A DNA stretch of 64,000 bases from Desmodesmus armatus (lineage: Eukaryota; Chlorophyta; Chlorophyceae; Sphaeropleales; Scenedesmaceae). A model generated the notes under the pieces. It was not told the DNA's origin. It ran no database searches and saw nothing but the letters and a program-made list of their open reading frames with translations. A program made the position numbers and the translations under genes. Shown in pieces: positions 10,926-22,590 of the stretch. The stretch is taken from the NCBI GenBank assembly GCA_007449985.2, contig VIIQ02000631.1, forward strand, positions 371,501-435,500. Reading direction: 5' to 3'. Position 1 is the first letter of the stretch, and the number at the start of each line of letters is the position of its first letter.

Positions 10926-13900
10926 ATGCGCAAGCTGGTGGTTTTGGTTCTGGCTCTGCTCCTGAGCGGAGCGGCATGCGGTGAGTCCAGCACACCACGG
11001 CACAGATGCTGCCAAGCACGGGCTCGTAGCAAGGCAGCTTGATGTTGTATGTACAAAGCTGTTCGCGTATAGCGTGGCCAGCAAAACTGCAAGCACGCGC
11101 AGGACACTCATAGTCCCGTAATCGCTGTCGGAATGTTGTTTTTTAGGCTGTGTGCTTCTTTGTACGCTTTCAGATGCAATACAACCAAGTATTGTTGCTT
11201 TCGAAGCGCTGCTAAAGGAACCGGGGCCTTACTTTGCAAGTGACTCGACACTTGGTTGGGGATCCCGCGGATGCAGATCGCATGGACGTCAGCTGTCAAG
11301 TCTAGCGCAGCAGCGTCACAACCAGGAGGTTCCTTTGATATGCCTGCACGGTGCACTGCAGCAGCTCCTGCACCAGCAGACCAATGAGGTGTCCATGCGC
11401 TGACCTGTCGATGTTGCCTGCCCTGCTGTGCTGAACTGGTCATTGATTGGCTTGGTCTGGCATGTCCGTTTCTGTGCCATCTGCAGGCCCGCCTTTGAAT
11501 GAGAGGCACTTGATGGGCAATGGCAATCCGGCACACGGTGGCACCACTGGGGACACACGCAGCTCGCTGCGCCTGGAGAAGATGAGCGACGCTGCTCTTG
11601 GCACCCATGCGGCCATTGAAAATGCAGCCAACAACAGGGGCACGTGAGTGTCGGCTTCTTCTTGCTTAAGGCTCTCCCCAGCATGCCAGGAGAGCTGCTT
11701 GCTCATGTTCATGTGCTGCATCCTCCGGTTCAGGCTGTGATGGCGGTGTGCGGCAGTGATCAGCAGCTGTAACTCCCACCAGGGCTGGAACCGGGCTGCA
11801 GGGTTGCAGCATGACATTGCAGGCCCCCTTGTTCCTGTTTGTCGCAACAAAAGCACTGCTGCAGTGAAAGGGATGGTGTTGCGTTTTCTTCCAGATGGTG
11901 CAGCACCTGGTGTGCTCCTTTGCTGGCAATGTGAGTGATGCAAGCAACCTTTAAAACCACCACATGTACCTGTCGATACGCAGGATCCAAAATGCAGCCC
12001 AGCTTGGCTTCAAGATGGCATCTGCTGCGGCAACCCCCAGTGTTTCTCACACAGCACAGATGGAGTTGGAGGGCGGCAGGCGCTTGATGGGCAATGGCAA
12101 TCCGGCACATGGCGGCACCTTTGGGGGCACCCGCACCTCGCTGCGCCTGGAGAAGATGAGCGACGCTGCTCTCGGCACCCATGCAGCCATTGAGAACGCA
12201 GCCAACAACAGGGGCAAGTAAGTGCTGCTATTGTCCATTAGTGGTGTTGGCTCAACAGAATCGTATGCATGTGGCAGGCACAGAATCATTTCATCTGTCG
12301 GTGGCCTAGCCAAGCAGCAGTAGCTTAGTTGGCCACAGCATCATGCAGCCATGTCGCGCTACCTGCCCAGAGCGTGGAGAGGTTCAGGCTGGCTGCTCTG
12401 TTACAGGAAGCTTAAGCTGCCGCTCGGCACTCACACACACGTCTCTGTGCTCCCACCTGACGTCAGCTCCCTGTGAAACCTCTGCATGTGCTGTGCAGGA
12501 TCGCGAATGCAGCCCAGCTTGGCTTCAAGATGGCATCTGCTGCGGCAACCCCCAGTGTTTCACACCAGACACAGATGGAGTTGGAGGGTGGCAGGCGCCT
12601 GACCGGCACCACTACCTACAGAGATGATGTTGGGTCTCTGGACACTGCCATGGCTGTTTCTGCTGCCATTAACAAGGCTGTGAAGACCCCCAGCATGGGC
12701 TCTGCAGCATATGCAACAACAACGGGCACTAGAGCCGGTCATGTGGCAGCTGGGGCACATCCACACACTATGTGAGTATGCTGCTATGAAGCAGCGGTTG
12801 CCAACTTGCAGGGGTAGGAAGTTAGCGAAACTGATAGGAGCACCATCAAGCAGAGCCGCGCATGCAGTACGAGCATGGTCAGCAGACAGACCAAGAGGCA
12901 CATACAAGAGGCATGCCTGAGCAGCCGCCTGTGATTGGTTTGTGCCTGCGATACCGAGCAATCCTCACTATAGCCCCTGAGTCTGACAGAGCCTGATGCG
13001 GTGCATACATGCAGGCTGCAGACCGACCAAGCCGTTGGTGGCCGCCGCCTGACAGACACCTACAGGAACGATGTTGGCGCAATGGATGCCAACATGGCTG
13101 CCTCAGCTGCCATTGCCAAGGCGGTGAAGACCCCTAGCATGGGCGGCGCAAAGTATGCAACTGACGCTGGCATCACCACTGGGCGCGTTGCATCTCGCTC
13201 ACACACAGGGTAAGGGGCTGTGGCCTAGGAGCTTCCTGCAGCACACTGCACACCAATATTGTATGCATCAACGCAAATACTTTATGCATCAATGCAAATT
13301 TCAACAGTACCTTTCTATAAAAAAATCAATGCAAACTCAGGCTCTTATGCTGGCAGGCCAGATGGTGTTATGGTGTTGCTGTGTCAGCCTGCTGTTGGGG
13401 CCAGGAACTGTGCATGTAGCTTGAACACGGGCAGGCAGGGGCTACTGACCCAAATAGCTCTTGAGGCAAGCTTTCTGCGGCCAACGCCCTCCAGCTTCTT
13501 TCTGAGAAAGCTCGGCATACTGGCCGCGGAACCACACAGCCCAATAGTACTATTACTATAGTACTAGTACAGTTTGTCCTGACAAACCAATCCTTGTTGG
13601 GGTGATTGGCTTGCAGGTGGCAGGTAGATCAAGCCGTTGGTGGCCGTCGCCTGACAGACACCTACAGGAACGATGTTGGCGCAATGGATGCCAACATGGC
13701 TGCCTCAGCTGCCATTGCCAAGGCAGTGAAGACCCCTAGCATGGGCGGCGCAAAGTATGCAACTGACGCTGGCGTTGCCACTGGGCGCATTGCATCGAGG
13801 TCACACACAGGGTAAGGGGCTGTGTTAGCGTTGGAGGGACTTTGCAGTCCACACGTGTCCATTTTTGAAGGATGTGTGCACTTTGACATTTAAGTCACCA

Positions 13901-15632
13901 TGCTTGGCTTGGGGCATGTTGGCTGCAGACAGCTGCACTGACGGGGGCGCGCAGCTAGAGGTTGTGGCCACTGTGTAGTGTCAGCTGTGAAACCAGTCAT
14001 GCAAGCTCCCTTTCCTCAGGGTGTGCTTGCGCCAACACTTGCACAACACAGCTGTGCAGACAGCAGTCGCTGCAGTGCCAGTGCGCAGCCAATACTGTGT
14101 TTCGAGCTCTTTCTAGGCCGTATGTAGACTGTCCTGATTGCCCGTGCCTTGTCTTTCTGTCACAACAGGTGGGACGTCGACAGGGCAGCTGGTGGACGGC
14201 GTCTGGTTGGCGATCGTGACAGGAGTGGTGCTGGCTCCCTTGACGTTGAGTTGGCTGCCTCTGACGCAATCAGCAAGGCAGTCACTACTCCCAGCAAGGG
14301 CTCTGCCAAGTACGCCACGGAGGTTGGCATCAAAACTGGACGCCTGTCAGCCTCTGCCCACTCTGGGTAAGCATGAATTCCGCAGCACTTGTAAAGTACA
14401 GGAGGGCAGTTGCCCTCAGAGATTGCTGCCTGGCATGCAGCAGTGCACATACCAGTGGTTGCTAGCACAGATTTTGCGCAGCTCTTGCCCTGACCACATG
14501 CAATCAGCGGCCTCCAAGTATTGATGCATGCGCAGGCAGACTTGCTACTCACACGTACCTCATGCCGCTGCTTTTTTGGTGGCTGCAGTTGGGACACCGA
14601 CAGGGCAAGTGGTGGGCGGCGTCTGTACAGCAACCGTGACAGGAGTGGTGTTGGCGCTCTTGATGCTACACTGGCTGCCTCTGATGCCATCAACAAGGCA
14701 GTGAAGACCCCAAGCATGGGCTCTGCCAAGTTTGCCACACAGGCTGGGCTCAGGACTGGACGTGTGGGGGCCACCGCACACACGGGGTACGTGCAGCAGG
14801 CTGGCAGGGCCATTGGTTTGTTTCTGGGGTTCATGTACATTCAAGATTGCAGTTGAGTGCCTGTCAGAGCTGGTTAGTCTGCCCAGGATCACATAAACAT
14901 TGCCTTGATGCCTATGGTGCTCATCATGAATGCGTTCGCACCTGTGTGCACCTTACACAATGCTCATTAGTGTACCACCCTTTGTCGGCTGCAGATGGGA
15001 TGTGGACAATGCAAGTGGTGGGCGGCGTATGTTGAGCAACCGCGACAGAAGCGGCGTGGGCTCTCTTGATGCTACACTGGCTGCCGCTGATGCAATCAGC
15101 AAGGCAGTGAAGACACCCAGCATGGGCTCTGCCAAGTTTGCCACACAGGCTGGGCTCAGGACTCAACGCGTGGGAGCCATGGCGCACTCTGGGTACGTTG
15201 GGCAGCGCGCAGTTTGAGATGGGCACTGATTTCAGGGCAATGTTTTTTGAGGCCCGTTAGTGTGAGCTTTTGTCGACTTTTTGCATTTTTGGCTTTGGGG
15301 TTCTGCTAGTGCATGTGCCAGTTCTTGAAGCCCTGCCACACAAGTAAGCCTGAATCGGCTTTGGTGTTGCAGCCAAATCAAACGTTGATGGCGCGATTGA
15401 CCTGTGAGGAAGAATACTCCTCGCATTTGCAAGGATTGACGGCTGCAGCAGTCCACAGTCCACAGTCCACACCTAGGCGTCACATTGCTTGTAGTCTGCC
15501 CCAGCTGTCTCGTGCAACGAGGGCTGCTGTCAGCTGACTGATGCCTATCGCCCCTGCCCACTTTGTTGCTGCAGATTTGAGACTGATATGGCCGGTGGCG
15601 GCCGGCGGCTGCTGGGAATGTTGAGAGTGTAG
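10926..15632 (+). CDS. Secreted protein of tandem exon-encoded repeats (unknown family)
   Basis: Not recognised. Eleven exons: 10926-10980, 11174-11239, 11487-11643, 11984-12217, 12499-12771, 13015-13209, 13617-13811, 14169-14366, 14589-14786, 14995-15192, 15575-15632; 608 aa, closing in frame. Exon 1 is a textbook signal peptide (MRKLVVLVLALLLSGAAC), predicting secretion. Exons 3-5 carry a first repeat type whose core reads GGRRLMGNGNPAHGG, LRLEKMSDAALGTHAAIEN. From exon 5 on, a second 65-66-residue type recurs: WDxDxAxGGRRL, then RDRSGVGSLDATLAASDAI, KAVKTPSMGSAKFATQAG and a terminal HSG or HTG. Exons 6-7 are each 195 nt and 8-10 each 198 nt, all bounded by phase-2 introns, so any of them can be duplicated or skipped without a frameshift. 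The last exon ends just after GGGRRLL. There are no membrane spans, few cysteines and no Pro-rich cell-wall motifs. Placement and role are unknown; a structural or adhesive extracellular protein, or a precursor cut at the repeated Arg-Arg, is a guess. Confidence 0.82.
12499..15192 (+). repeat. Six tandem exon repeats (second repeat type) of the secreted repeat protein
   Basis: Repeat-bearing exons: 12499-12771 (a hybrid, first-type start and second-type end), 13015-13209, 13617-13811, 14169-14366, 14589-14786 and 14995-15192. Intervening introns are 243-407 nt and unlike one another at this level of reading. All five full-unit exons are multiples of three and start and end in phase 2. Confidence 0.85.
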
Positions 15633-18600
15633 GTGCTGCCATGGACGTCAAATGGCACGGGCGGGCGTGGCACATGGCTAGCACGGCACAGCACACCTTG
15701 CATTGAACAAACCAAGAAGAGTGCTTCAGCTTCAGCTGAGCACATCAACAGCACAGCCTTCGCAAGGTGTCCTGTGCCAAGAAAGCACTGGAGTTCAAAC
15801 ATGGCCACAATCCCGCCCGCTGGGCAGCCAGCCACCTGCAGAAGTTGGACTCTGGTAATTTGTTCCTGACAAAGGCACGGCAGCAAAGCCTGCTAGTGGT
15901 GTGTGGGCACCTGACTGCATTGCCGTCTTTGTTTGCAAGTTTGCTGGCAGGCTGGCTGACCGCCCTGCATTGCAGGACTCTCCATCAGTCACACTAGAGT
16001 TTTCTCCCTGTGTGGCTTCCTTGCGGGCACATACATTCATGCGTGCATGTGTGCGTGCGTGCAAGAAAACTACGCGCCCTTTCTCTCGTTTCAAGCTGGC
16101 GTGATAGTAGTGGTCACAGCTCCCCTGTCTGTAGTGTTGGGGCAACAGTCAAGCGCGCGGCTCACATGCCATGCTGACACTAGGGCTTGTGCTGTGGGTT
16201 TCATGCCGGTTGGTGAATATGGCAGGTGCAAGTTGCAGGTGGTGCAAGCGAGCAAGTGATTGTGGACAGCTGTACAGACGCGCCTGCCGTCACATTATCA
16301 GCACTTGTGGGTGTTACATGCTTCCTCTGCCTCCAGCTTTCATCTTTCTTTTTAAATGTGACCCTGGGGGTGGTCCTTTTGGAATGTTTGGGACATCATG
16401 TGCCTTGTTTGTTTGTTCTGTACTATATGTATGTTCGACATTTCATGAGTGACATGCACAATGCTTGGGCGCAGGCTGTTGTGTGAGGGGTTTGGTGGGA
16501 TGCAACCCTTGTTGTGTTCTTGGTTCTGCATGCAGCTTTCCGTCATTCCACTTGTGTACTTCCAACACCGCAAGGTGTGCCTAGCAGTGGGATGACATAG
16601 ATTTGATGGCAGGGTTGGGCTGAGTTGAGTCAACCACATGTGCAGTTGAGGCAGCTGCTGCCGCTGCCGCCCTGACCCTGGCGTAGTACTGCATGTGTCA
16701 CCGCCTTATGTGTGTGGCAGCATACTAGAAGCCGTCGCCCCCCTTGGTCTCTGGCCTTGCAAAAAGTGCTTGAAGCTCAGCCCTTTTCCGTGACCCCTGG
16801 CTTGGTTTCCTGAGCAAAGCTGGGGTGACAGGTTGAGCAGACCTTGGGTGAGGCTAGCGACTGATTTGATTGATCGATCTTGTCATGCCTGACACTTGCC
16901 TGTCACATGCGCATGTGTTGTGTGGGAGGTGCTGCTGCCTCAGGCGCAGGTGTTGTGTGGGAGGCTCCCATGTGTAAGGCGCAGCTGCTTTTGAGTGCGG
17001 ATTGCGGGTAGCCGCCAGTGTGATTCAGCTGTTGGCTGCAGCAATGTGCGAGAGTGGGCGGCATCGTGCTTTTGTCTCGTGAGTGGGTCGCTTTGAATTG
17101 CACTTTCCCCCGTCACCTGCTGGCCGTTTTCATGTTGTGTTGGCAGGACCTGCCTTCTGCAGGAGGACGTTTGATGTCAGGAGTATCACCAACTCTTGAC
17201 ATTTTTATGAGAGCGGCCGCTGTGCACAGCGTGTGTCTCTTTTGTGCCCTGAGGGAGCTGCAGGTTGACGCTGCAGCAACTGTACACCATCATTCAACAG
17301 GACGCTGTCCTTGTAGCAGGATGTTGCTTGGCATGAGACAATTTTGCACAGGGCCACACGATGATGCCCGATCGCATGTGCCCTGTTTCTTACCTCTTTC
17401 TTCACTGGACAAGTCAGACTCTTGCTTTTTGACTGTGGTTGTGACCCGTTGACTTGGTTTGTGTGTATTTGTTGACCAGCACATCATTGACGTCTTTGTA
17501 CATCCACCTGCATGAAAGTCACCATATTGGCGGCTGGATCTCACGCATGCATCCTGCAGACACACCTGCGCAGTGGTCCACGGCGTCTTTTTGTATGCGC
17601 ACCGCCATCAAACTGCACACCATGCTTGGTTCACCAGGCATTCTCCTTTTCGTTCGCGTCACCAAATGCATGCCTGGTGCTGCTATCCTGGCAGAGGTTT
17701 TGAGTGGCATGCGCTTGTGATACCAGCCCTGTGACTCACATAACATACTCACAGCGTGGTTGATGCTCCCATGACAGACATGCTTCCCAGGCTGCCCTCA
17801 AAGGGAGCCAACTACCTCCACGGCAAAGCAGCACACATGTGTGCCACTGCGGGCAAACTGCTGCCGTTTCATGGTGCCTGTCACCCCGTCACGTTCCCTG
17901 CCGCGTGAATAATAGGTGCCACACCGAGAGGTGTGTGGCCTTCCACCTTTGACAGTTGCTTCACTGATTTTGTGGTTGTGTGAGTGAGAAAATGAGTGAG
18001 GCATCTCGTGCTGGCTCAAAGCTCATTGGCAGCAGGGCAAAGCTGTCCCATGCATTTTATGTTGCAGGTGGTCATTTTGCAGGTGCTTTTTGATACCGAA
18101 GTGCATTTTATTTTGTGTCTAGGGTGCAAGGGGTGCAGGTTTAGAGCGGGGAGTCATGCGTGCAGCTTGTACAGAGCGGGCGATCCCTATTGCATGTGTG
18201 CTTGACTGGGCATTCACAGGGCTGTCAGGCGGACATCTGGGGTGTGCAGTGCAGCAGTTGCAACGTTGCATGTGATGGTCAACCATAAAGGCTTCACTTT
18301 GCTGGGGGATGTGCTGGTGTGGGAGGGCGGGACAAGGCTGTGTGATGCAGGGCTAGCTGACAAGGCTGTTTGACTCATCCTGGCAAGCAGTGCAGGGCCA
18401 GCCTGACCATATCTGGGACCGCGACCTTGCAAATAGCATATGCCAGGCACCATTTCACCATTTCATGCTCAGCATGGGCAGAGTGGGTGTCAGGCGGATG
18501 ATGCAGTGTGGTGGCTGTACCTGCCCAAACCTGGCAGGTTTTTGTGGCGAGTGACTCTGAGCGATTGGCTGTTGGTCGGGGTGCAAAGAACGCAGCCACA

Positions 18601-19866
18601 TATCACTGGCAGCCCTCTGTGCCACTCCAACATGGGTACTACAGCCACCACGGACGTTGCAAGTACACGGTTTGTGTACCAATAGCGCCCTTGCTGCATG
18701 CCGTCATCTCTGATTGTAGTAGTGCAGGAGCCTAATACATGGGGAGGCTGACTGTGATTCATCGCGGGGAGTGTTGTGTTCTCCACACATGTTTTGATGG
18801 CTGTGTGCTGTGTTGCACAGGCTGGAAGGTGACTCTTTGCTGTGGAATGACTGTAGATTTGGCAGGGGTGAGGCGTTGGTTGGGTGATGTGGACAGTAGA
18901 GCATTTGGACAAGGCGAAGGTGGTCTGGACAGACGAGTCTAACCGGGGTTGCACTTCAGGATTGCAGGACTGTCTATCTGCTGTCTGCATGTAACACTGA
19001 TGATTTACATAGCAAGGAGACCCATATCAAGGCATCAACCACAGTGACAAGTGTCAGGTTGTCCTGCTGCTGAGGAGGCACATTGACTAAACTGCGCACC
19101 AAGGAGATGCAGAACTATAATGCCCAGTACAGTGTCAAGTTTCCAACCGTTGAGCAGCTGTGCTGGACATACAGCGCCGTGACTGTGTTCGTGCATCAGT
19201 AATTGGATGTTACACAGAACATCGCCCGTTTGGGGAGCCAACAAAAGGCTCATCGGGCATCAAACCAGCAGGCTCATCTCAGATTGCCGCAAGGATACTC
19301 CACGTCACTGACAGGCACAAACCCAGGCGAAAGAGCAAACAAAGAGCCAGAGATGACAGATGACGCAAAACCCCAAAACTCAGTAACCTCAGGGGGACAA
19401 GCTCAGCAGTGCTGAGCACCAACAACAGCGACAGGGTGATTGCCCGCACAAACATGGTGGCACTCCGGACCAGTACACTCTCTCTGGTGCACCAGCGGGA
19501 CAGGCAGGCAGGACAATGCCTTCCTGCGCCCCAGTATGCAGCAGCCTGGTCATATGCCAACTGCACAATACCAAGGCGGCACACCTAAATCCAATACAAG
19601 CATCAACACCAGCATCAACAATGCAAACATTTCAAAGATGCACAGTGAGAGACTGTGTTGTCCAAGGATTTGTTATAGACTGGTCAGCAAGCATGCATGC
19701 AGTCCAAGCAGTTAGTGGCAGCTTGACACATGATTCAGACACTCACAGCAACCGCCACACTTTGACGTGACAAAAGGTCACCTTTGGCAGGGGTGAGAAT
19801 CTGCCACTGCAGCACCCACCGCTGCTGGCACCAATGGCATTGGTAAAACCACACCACCAGCAGCAC
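15633..19866. other. 4.2 kb without a supportable gene
   Basis: It begins with the 3' UTR of the repeat-protein gene; the first plus-strand TGTAA is at 16973-16977. The rest has only short open frames with no recognisable protein. One minus-strand frame starting at 19455 begins like a signal peptide (MFVRAITLSLLLVLSTAEL), but I find no exon to follow it. Minus-strand TGTAA candidates for EIF1AD lie at 19210-19214 and 19005-19009. Confidence 0.45.
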
Positions 19867-21558
19867 TCAGCCCCCCTCACTATCACTGTCACTTTCTGTC
19901 AGGTAGTGCTGGATCACCCTGCGGTTGTTTATCTGCTGCAGGGGCGGCAAGCCGTCATCACTTTCCTCCTCCTCCTCCTCCTCCTGCTGCTGCTGCTCTC
20001 CTGTACCGCCTGTATCTGCTGCTTGTGGTGTGCTGCTAGGGCCGCCCGCTGCTTCTGCAGCACCTGCGGGGTTTGAACAAGACGGCAAGCATCAGCAAGG
20101 CACGTTGCTAGTGGTGCCGCAGGCATGAAGGGAAGCCTCCCAACACACGGCTGCTGCTATAGCCTATATGTTGCACCCGGCAGTGGAATGCAAGTTGGCC
20201 TGCATGTCCTGTCAGTGTGGTGACCAGCTCCTGCCCATTTGCTACAGGTCAATGCCGCAGTGCTTTGATGACGAATCCGTGCTTGTGTAGGTATTGATGG
20301 TCTTGTCAACTGCAATGCTGCTGGCACGTGTGAACCTGCCACTGCACCCCTGGTCACCCACAACCCGTGAATCCACTGCTGGATAACTTTTACAAGTTCT
20401 CAACCTGTCAAGGACTTGGATGGCAGCAGACCTGTACTGACTTGCAAGAAGGTATCCAGCAACTGCTCCAAGCACAAGCACCGACCGTAGAAGCCACCCG
20501 GGTATATCAGCCAGAGTGGATTGGACCTCACACATCCATCAGGAGATGCAACACGCTGACCAGATCCCAACTCCAACACAACGGTCCACCCACCTTGTCT
20601 GCTGCTTGCCGGCGCTTGCGTGCCTGCTGCTGCAGTGCTGCCATCACCTGCCTCTTCATCTTCACTGCTGCTGCCTGGCGGGAGGTCCTCCTCCTCCTCA
20701 GCTGCTGCTGCTGCTGCCTGCCCCGCCGCAAACTCTGCAGGCCTGCAGCAGACAGCACGACATGCCATGGAAAGTGCCCAGCAGGGAGTCAGACATGCAT
20801 CTGAGCCTGCTTGCTATCATCTGTGCACACGAAAGGCTCTGCAGCAAGAGTCATGTGTCTGTTGAGTGTCTGCATTTACTGTGATCAGCTCACTTCAACT
20901 TCACTACACAGCATCTTGCTGAGCATAACATCTTGCTGTGCACACACCGAGTTTTTGGGCCAAAACAGCTACAATCCTTATTATACCCAGGGTCCCAGGC
21001 TCACTCACCACACCCCAGGCATCTTCTTCAACTGCTTTATGTGCTCCTCGTACAGCACAGCACAGATGGTGCCTGTCACGCAGCTGCTCTTGTCCTGCTG
21101 GGCTTCAGGACTTGACTCTATTATAAGGAAGCCACCCCGCTTCACCCATAGCTTGCGGTTGAATTTGGCTGGCATCATACACAGCGTGGTGACACCATCA
21201 GGGTACTCTACCTGCAGCAAGCATGTCACAACCACAGCATGGCAACAGCTCACAGCCTAGCCCTCAGCATGTGCGACTCCTGTGCTGGCAGCTGCTGTGG
21301 CAAGCTGTCTCTGTGCTGCAGACCTCAGTTAGGTGTCCTGCACACTACAGCAGCATGCTGAGTGTTGCTTGCGGTCCTTAGCCAACCACCTGACGCTGCT
21401 GAAGGAACCAGCCCCTGAGGCAGCTCCCCTGTCTGACCGACCTCTACTATGTTGCCACCTCTGCTGCCTAGCGCCCGCACAATGTGTTGGTTGTCGTCCG
21501 GTGGCTGCACATCCTGTGTAGCAACGCCTTGAGTGACGTGTTTCCGCCTTTGACCCAT
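19867..21558 (-). CDS. EIF1AD: EIF1AD, eIF1A-like OB-fold RNA-binding protein
   Basis: Four exons, 221 aa, closing in frame: 21558-21442, 21211-21009, 20742-20594, 20063-19867. The N-terminus (MGQRRKHVTQGV, then NQHIVRALGSRGGNIVEV) and the core (MMPAKFNRKLWVKRGGFLII, then ICAVLYEEHIKQLK) match the S1-like/OB fold of the eIF1A-domain-containing protein family, whose human member is a nuclear RNA-binding protein of poorly known function. The splice between exons 2 and 3 recreates the family's Trp-Pro after the domain. The tail is acidic (EEEEEEESDD) and ends in NNRRVIQHYLTESDSDSEGG, resembling the family's acidic Ser/Glu C-terminus. It differs from true eIF1A by the long acidic tail and the RKHV start. 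It is divergent from COX17 and shares its promoter interval. Confidence 0.92.
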
Positions 21559-21567
21559 GTGGGTTAC

Positions 21568-21605
<38 letters not shown>

Positions 21606-21913
21606 ATTCCGTCAGTAACCAGTCACGTCTTTGCGGCTGCTGCCCAGGACCTTTTGGAGGCCAGAGTCGATGATGCAAGGTTGTGCTGTGCGTCGGCCTG
21701 AGCTTTGGTTCTTCACGAAACCGTTGACGAATGATGACGAGAGTACCGCGTGGAGTACCGCGGGCTGGGCCACTACTGAACGTCACTCGACCGCCAAGGA
21801 ACGTACAACGTTTCGATTTCAACCATCATTGCTGCATCGTGCACCCCACCGTGACCTGGATTTCGATCCATCCAACACCACAGATCACCAGCACAGCTTT
21901 CCACTCAAGCGTC
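21559..21913. promoter_or_regulatory. Bidirectional promoter interval, EIF1AD / COX17
   Basis: 355 bp separate the two start codons on opposite strands, so promoters and both 5' UTRs must be packed here. A CTG/CAG run at 21567-21606 sits just upstream of the EIF1AD ATG, on the transcribed side. No clear TATA box is seen. Confidence 0.55.
21567..21606. repeat. CTG/CAG trinucleotide run in EIF1AD 5' region
   Basis: Near-perfect CTG repeat on the plus strand, immediately 5' of the EIF1AD start on the minus strand; probably transcribed as CAG in its leader. Confidence 0.8.
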
Positions 21914-22590
21914 ATGGGGTGGTGGCCATTTGGCAGTGCCAGCAGCACGGCAGATCCCAAGCAATCAGGCAGCACTGCAGCGGAGGCAGCAGCGGACAAG
22001 CCAAAGAAGAAGATCTGCTGTGCCTGCCCAGACACCAAGGTATGGCCACACATCTCCAGCCAGCAGAATCGTCAATTATGCCTTCAAGCATGCATCGCAT
22101 AACTGAGATGTTGTGACACTTTGTCTGCAGAGACTGCGTGACGAGTGCATAGCCATGCACACAGAGGAGCACCCGTACTGCAAGGCTCTGATTGAGGCCC
22201 ACTTGGCATGCTTGCGGCTTGAAGGCTTCAATGTGAGCAGTGTGCAATGTGTACAGAGGCCTGTCTTACAAGTGGCCAGTGCTGTGTGTAGTTGCTGCTG
22301 AATTGAGCAAGCAGGTCTGTTCTTGCATTGGTGTCAAGCATTGGTGTCAAGCATTGGTGTCAAGCAAGCTGGTCTATTGTGCCTTGTCCACAAAATGGAT
22401 TTCACGTCATGTGGTGACAGTCACGGGTTGCTGTGGTGCGGGGACCAAGTAGCTGCCCTCTTGAGAATCTCGGGCATCAGTGCTTGCATCCAACGGGACG
22501 GCAATGTCAAGGTCATCTAGCAAGAAGGTGAAAGCCGGCCTGGTCATAACACAGTGTATTTATGTCTGCCTTTCCCCTGTGCAGGTCTGA
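21914..22590 (+). CDS. COX17: COX17 copper metallochaperone for cytochrome c oxidase
   Basis: Three exons: 21914-22039, 22131-22232 and a two-codon exon 22585-22590 (GTC TGA), giving 77 aa. COX17 passes copper to SCO1 and COX11 in the mitochondrial intermembrane space. The protein reads MGWWPFGS, a Ser/Ala linker, then KPKKKICCACPDTK, with the Cys-Cys copper site, and two C-x9-C arms: from C-P-D-T-K to R-L-R-D-E-C, and C-K-A-L-I-E-A-H-L-A-C. It ends LEGFNV, the normal family ending. The last exon is inferred: exon 2 stops at FN with a GTGAGC donor, and the next pyrimidine-rich acceptor (CCCCTGTGCAG) gives Val-stop. Without that splice the frame would run 23 further residues to 22301. The long N-terminal linker is algal-type and should not matter for copper binding. 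Confidence 0.93.

Noticed and set aside
19279..19455. Minus-strand frame starting like a signal peptide at 19455
   Set aside because: Hydrophobic start is suggestive, but the next donor is weak and no following exon could be found over 3.8 kb.
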